Below, in pieces: positions 21,606-25,182 of a DNA stretch of 25,182 nt. The stretch's first letter is position 1; each line of letters begins with the position of its first letter. The stretch covers positions 1-25,182 of the forward strand of contig JBAXOA010000062.1 of the NCBI GenBank assembly GCA_037133495.1, read 5' to 3'. The position numbers and the translations under genes are program-made. Under the pieces are notes generated by a model. The model ran no database searches. It was given only the letters and a program-made list of their open reading frames with translations, and was not told where the DNA came from. This DNA comes from JAAFHB01 sp037133495. Lineage in GTDB: Bacteria > Bacteroidota > Bacteroidia > Bacteroidales > Prolixibacteraceae.

Positions 21606-23090
21606 ATGTCATTAAACCCCGAATACCTCAAGGAGGAAAGAAGTCAGGAATGGAGAGCTGCTTTGCGCTCAAAGACAAAAAATAAGGAACGGATGCTGAT
21701 TCCCAGAGTTAGTATGCCTGAGTTGGCACCTGAAATCAGAGTAAAATATCAAGGCCGCGAAGTGAATATGGGTCTGCAGCTGGAGCAAGCTCAGGAAGAA
21801 GCCAGGCGATGTATGGATTGCGTAAATCCTACCTGTATCGAAGGATGTCCGGTAAGCATAAATATTCCTAAATTTATTAAGTATATCGAAGAAGGAGAAA
21901 TACTTAAAGCCGCTGCTTCACTGAAGGAAACCAATGCTTTGCCTGCTGTTTGCGGTCGCGTTTGTCCTCAGGAAAAACAGTGCGAAGCGAAGTGTTTTTA
22001 TGTTGATAAACTTGATAAACCATCAGTGGCTATAGGTCATCTGGAGCGTTTCGCAGCTGATTTTGAACGCGAATCAGGTGTTAGCAGCATACCAGAAACA
22101 GCTTTGCCAAATGGCGTTAAAGTTGCCACCGTGGGATCTGGTCCGGCATCTCTCTCATTTGCAGGCGACATGGTTAAGTATGGTTATGACGTTACTGTTT
22201 TTGAAGCTTTGCACGAAATTGGCGGCGTTTTAAAATATGGAATACCCGAATTTCGGCTTCCCAATTCAGTGGTGGATTTTGAGCTGGAAAATCTTCGGAA
22301 GATGGGAGTGAAATTCGAAACCAATTATATAGTAGGGCGGACTTCAACGTTTGATGATCTGAAGGAAGAAGGTTACAAAGGATTTTTTATCGGCAGCGGC
22401 GCTGGCCTTCCCCGGTTTATGGATATTCCGGGTGAGAATTATAATGGAATCCTTTCCTCCAACGAATACCTGACCCGTGTCAACCTTATGGGAGCAGCAA
22501 CGGATGAAAAAGACACTCCTGTATTGCGAGGCAGAAATGTAGCAGTGATTGGGGGCGGAAATACCGCAATGGATTCGGTTCGGACAGCTTTGAGGCTTGG
22601 TGCTGACAGGGCAATGATTATCTATCGCCGCTCCGAAGCTGAGATGCCAGCCCGTATTGAAGAGGTAAAGCACGCAAAAGAAGAGGGTGTTGAATTTATG
22701 ATGCTATGCAATCCTCTGGAGTATTTTGCAGATGAAAAAGGTCGTGTAAAAGGAATGAGCCTCAACCGGATGGGACTTGGAGAACCCGATGCTTCAGGTC
22801 GCCGCCGTCCGATGCCAATCGAAGGATCCGAATTTTATCTTGATGTCGACCTGGTTGTAGTAGCGGTGGGCGTGTCTCCTAATCCATTGGTTCCTTCATG
22901 TCTTCCCGATCTGAAAGTTACCAAATGGGGAACTGTGGTTGTTGATGAAGATAATATGCAATCATCAATATCAGAAATGTTTGCCGGAGGAGATATTGTT
23001 CGGGGCGGAGCAACCGTAATCCTCGCTATGGGTGACGGAAGAAAAGCTGCTGAAAATATGCATCAATTTTTACAAAAGACGATTAATTAA
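21606..23090 (+). CDS. gltA: NfnB/GltD-like iron-sulfur flavoprotein (annotated as NADPH-dependent glutamate synthase)
   Basis: This 494-residue protein has an N-terminal double [4Fe-4S] domain with Cys 69, 72, 77, 81 and Cys 116, 120, 126, 130 (RRCMDCVNPTC, CGRVCPQ, CEAKC). An FAD Rossmann motif VGSGPASLSFAG (176-187) leads into GGVLKYGIPEFRLP. An NADPH site VIGGGNTAMDS follows, and GGDIVRGGATVILAMGDG closes the FAD site. Alone it resembles GltD, but no large GltB glutamate synthase gene is adjacent. The preceding NfnA-like gene makes NfnB, the bifurcating transhydrogenase subunit, the better reading. It is 11 nt after that gene and 16 nt before the DHOD-like gene, so all are on one mRNA. 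The gltA symbol follows common annotation; nfnB may describe it better. Confidence 0.92.
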   Translation: MSLNPEYLKEERSQEWRAALRSKTKNKERMLIPRVSMPELAPEIRVKYQGREVNMGLQLEQAQEEARRCMDCVNPTCIEGCPVSINIPKFIKYIEEGEILKAAASLKETNALPAVCGRVCPQEKQCEAKCFYVDKLDKPSVAIGHLERFAADFERESGVSSIPETALPNGVKVATVGSGPASLSFAGDMVKYGYDVTVFEALHEIGGVLKYGIPEFRLPNSVVDFELENLRKMGVKFETNYIVGRTSTFDDLKEEGYKGFFIGSGAGLPRFMDIPGENYNGILSSNEYLTRVNLMGAATDEKDTPVLRGRNVAVIGGGNTAMDSVRTALRLGADRAMIIYRRSEAEMPARIEEVKHAKEEGVEFMMLCNPLEYFADEKGRVKGMSLNRMGLGEPDASGRRRPMPIEGSEFYLDVDLVVVAVGVSPNPLVPSCLPDLKVTKWGTVVVDEDNMQSSISEMFAGGDIVRGGATVILAMGDGRKAAENMHQFLQKTIN

Positions 23091-23106
23091 TTCAACCTAC
23101 TCGAAG

Positions 23107-24093
23107 ATGACAAATCTTAATGTCAAATATCTCGGACTTGATCTGAAAAACCCGATTATAGCCGGAAGTTGCGGACTAACCAATTCGATTGAAAATCTGA
23201 AAGCGATTGAAAGAGCGGGCGCCGGAGCAGTGGTTCTGAAATCGATATTCGAGGAGGAAATCTACCTTGAATTTGCTCACGAATTCAGTAAACTGGGTCC
23301 AATGGATAATAATCTTGAATTTCTCGATTATTACGATTACCAGATTAAAAAAGATAATCTGAAGCACTACCTTACATTAATTTCTGAGGCTAAAAAAACG
23401 CTTTCGATACCTGTTATTGCCAGTATTAATTGTGTTACAACACAAGAATGGGGATTCTTCGCAAAAAAAGTGGAAGATGCAGGTGCTGACGCGATTGAAC
23501 TCAATGTTTTTGTGCTCCCAACAAATCTTACCCAGACGAGTCAGGACAACGAAAGAGCCTATTTTGATATTGTCTCCCGGATTTCATCTAAAGTAAAAAT
23601 TCCAATTTCTCTGAAAATCAGCCCTTATTTTTCAAATCTTGGCGGAGTAATCCGTGATCTCTCTTTCTCCGAAATCAAAGGGCTGGTATTATTTAATAAG
23701 TTTTATAGTCCCGATGTGGATATCGATCAACAGAAAATCGTAGGTTCTGATGTATTCAGTCACGATAGCGATTACAAACTTTCACTTAGGTGGATCGGTA
23801 TGATGGCCAATCGGGTAAACAGCGATCTTTCTGCATCAACGGGCGTCCATAGCTGGCAATCATTGGTGAAGATGTTACTCGTCGGTGCTACAACAGTTCA
23901 GGTGGTATCGGCTCTTTACCAGGAGGGTTTTTCTGTAATCACCGGTATGATTGAGAATCTGGAAAAATGGATGGTTGAAAATAATTATGAATCTGTCAGT
24001 GACTTCAGAGGTAAACTTAGTCTGGACAATACAACTAATCTTGCGGAATACGAAAGGGTACAATTTATGCGTAACTTTGGGGAGCATAAATAA
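23107..24093 (+). CDS. Dihydroorotate dehydrogenase-like FMN TIM-barrel protein, substrate unknown
   Basis: The ATG at 23107 gives 328 residues; the frame runs upstream into the NfnB gene, but homologues begin near MTNLNVKYLGLDLKNPI. GLDLKNPIIAGSCGLT (9-24), ADAIELN (127-133), ISLKISPYF (167-175) and the C-terminal GVHSWQSLVKMLLVGATTVQV (246-266) match class 1 DHOD-like flavoproteins. The usual NxSCPN catalytic loop reads NVFVLPTN (133-140), so the active-site cysteine is missing. It is therefore unlikely to make orotate. A GltD-like partner next to a DHOD-like barrel recalls the PreT-PreA and dihydropyrimidine dehydrogenase layout, but its ferredoxin tail is absent. Gaps of 16 and 12 nt tie it to its neighbours. 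Confidence 0.88.
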   Translation: MTNLNVKYLGLDLKNPIIAGSCGLTNSIENLKAIERAGAGAVVLKSIFEEEIYLEFAHEFSKLGPMDNNLEFLDYYDYQIKKDNLKHYLTLISEAKKTLSIPVIASINCVTTQEWGFFAKKVEDAGADAIELNVFVLPTNLTQTSQDNERAYFDIVSRISSKVKIPISLKISPYFSNLGGVIRDLSFSEIKGLVLFNKFYSPDVDIDQQKIVGSDVFSHDSDYKLSLRWIGMMANRVNSDLSASTGVHSWQSLVKMLLVGATTVQVVSALYQEGFSVITGMIENLEKWMVENNYESVSDFRGKLSLDNTTNLAEYERVQFMRNFGEHK

Positions 24094-24105
24094 TAATAGA
24101 CCATC

Positions 24106-25182
24106 ATGGCCCTTAACATAAGAAACACCCGGAATATTGCATCTGTTTCTTCATTCTTTTTGCTGATTTTGCTCTCCTTCCCGTTACAGGCACAGCAGCA
24201 AGATGGATCCAATAAGCCACAGACTCATAATGGATTGCAGAAAGAGACCCAGGAAGATCGTCTTTTCATTTTTCATTCCGTACGTAAGCGGGAGACTGTT
24301 TTTTCAATAGCCCAGAAGAATAATATTACTTCAGAGGATATCTATAATAATAACCCACAATCCAGAGACGGAATTAAGGTTGGCGATGTATTGAAAATTC
24401 CTAAGCCAAAGATTTCTGCAAGTGAGGCAATAGAAGTAATCAACCAGATCTATCAACCTGTAAAACACATTGTTGGCCGTAAAGAGACATTGTATTCCAT
24501 TGCTAAACAGTATAATACAACTCAGGAGGAGATTCTGAAAATAAATCCTTCTGTTAAAGGAATTCTGGCAAAGGGAACTGTTTTAATTATTCCAGGTTCC
24601 CCGGCATCGCATGATGTTCAGAAACAAGCTGTAGAATCAAGTACCTTCATCAATTACCGGATTGTAAGTGGCGACAATTATTTTCAGTTGAAGAAAAAAT
24701 TTGGAGTTTCGCAGGCCGAATTAGAACAACTGAATCCGGAGCTTAAAGAGGGGTTTAAATCGGGAATAACGATTAAAATTCCGAATAAGGAATCCGATGA
24801 ACCCAAAAATCAGTTAAAAACAGATAATAAACCACCTGCCAAAACCGTCCAGGTTGCAGAACCATTTGAGACCGCTGCTTCTTCAGTTTTACAGGTTAAT
24901 TCAAATAGAACATTCGAAATTGGTATCTTCCTGCCATTCTGCCAGGATCTTAGCGATTCTGCCCGTATCGCTCAACGAGCCTTCAGTTTTCTTGAGTTTT
25001 ACTCCGGAGTAATGCTGGCTACCCAAAAAATGACAGATGCCGGTATGAAAATAAAGCTCTTTGTATACGACACTTACCAGGATAGTAAGGTTGTGGAAAA
25101 ATTGGTTAAAAAGCCTGAGTTCTTGTCTCTCGATCTGATTATCGGGCCTGTATATCCTGATAATCAAAAGCCTGTTGCTGAA
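24106..25182 (+). CDS. Secreted protein with three LysM domains and a periplasmic-binding-type (PBP1) domain, C-terminus beyond window
   Basis: The frame is open for 359 codons from the ATG at 24106 to the right edge. A signal peptide covers about residues 1-29 (hydrophobic core FFLLILLSF, cut near LQA-Q). Three LysM modules follow at about 54-99 (VRKRETVFSIAQKNNIT), 119-163 (GRKETLYSIAKQYNTT) and 183-227 (SGDNYFQLKKKFGVS). After a proline- and lysine-containing linker, a type 1 periplasmic-binding fold starts near 270 (FEIGIFLPF) and reaches LDLIIGPVYPDN before the cut. LysM domains bind peptidoglycan, so the ligand domain is probably held at the wall. Ligand unknown; transporter partners are not in view. 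It begins 12 nt after the DHOD-like gene, so it is cotranscribed with cytoplasmic redox proteins, an unexpected mixture. Confidence 0.9.
   Translation, partial: MALNIRNTRNIASVSSFFLLILLSFPLQAQQQDGSNKPQTHNGLQKETQEDRLFIFHSVRKRETVFSIAQKNNITSEDIYNNNPQSRDGIKVGDVLKIPKPKISASEAIEVINQIYQPVKHIVGRKETLYSIAKQYNTTQEEILKINPSVKGILAKGTVLIIPGSPASHDVQKQAVESSTFINYRIVSGDNYFQLKKKFGVSQAELEQLNPELKEGFKSGITIKIPNKESDEPKNQLKTDNKPPAKTVQVAEPFETAASSVLQVNSNRTFEIGIFLPFCQDLSDSARIAQRAFSFLEFYSGVMLATQKMTDAGMKIKLFVYDTYQDSKVVEKLVKKPEFLSLDLIIGPVYPDNQKPVAE

Noticed and set aside
21606..23090. True glutamate synthase small subunit
   Set aside because: No large GltB subunit is adjacent and an NfnA-like partner is, so the Nfn-type interpretation is preferred.

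Overview
The window reads as a chromosomal segment of a Bacteroidota bacterium, most likely Bacteroidales or a close relative. The evidence is proteins typical of that phylum (DUF5723, DUF4834, DUF2027-Smr, class II GlyRS of the Bacteroidota type), AT-rich intergenic DNA, start sites without strong Shine-Dalgarno sequences, and several -7 boxes of the Bacteroidota form TAnnTTTG. Both ends cut through genes. No tRNA, rRNA, CRISPR array or intact transposase was seen.

Left part (1-11000, mostly minus strand). A flavin reductase-like protein lies 2 nt upstream of an M3-family metallopeptidase that runs off the left edge. After a 389-434 bp gap with a tandem repeat and palindromes comes a lone plus-strand gene for a small four-cysteine protein. 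Next is a long minus-strand run, read in transcription order: U32-family protein, a 923-residue membrane-anchored protein with a propeller-like C-terminus, a small lipoprotein, a DUF5723 protein, a DUF4834 membrane protein and glycyl-tRNA synthetase. The four genes from U32 to DUF5723 are closely spaced and look like one unit. The last two may have their own promoters.

Middle (11000-19200, plus strand). A secreted GH32 fructosidase diverges from the U32 gene. It is followed by dxs (isoprenoid precursor synthesis), yceD-rpmF, a bactofilin, a polyprenyl diphosphate synthase, metF and a DUF2027-Smr protein. Two clear hairpin terminators separate rpmF from the bactofilin and the bactofilin from the prenyl synthase.

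Repeat island (19176-20077). Two clusters of short degenerate repeats built from TTAGGCT, GTAGGCT and AGCACATTAC modules flank a pair of REP-like hairpins and a small secreted-protein gene broken by one in-frame TAA. A SUI1-family factor is encoded on the minus strand beyond it.

Right part (20432-25182, plus strand). A long AT-rich leader, with a 16-bp palindrome, a hairpin and a possible 18-codon upstream ORF, precedes a redox operon. Its genes encode an NfnA/SudB/PyrK-like flavoprotein, an NfnB/GltD-like iron-sulfur flavoprotein, a dihydroorotate dehydrogenase-like TIM barrel without the usual active-site cysteine, and a secreted protein with three LysM domains and a periplasmic-binding-type domain, cut by the window end. 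The strongest candidates for something new are this operon, the repeat island, the U32-to-DUF5723 cluster, and the orphan four-cysteine protein with its inverted repeat.
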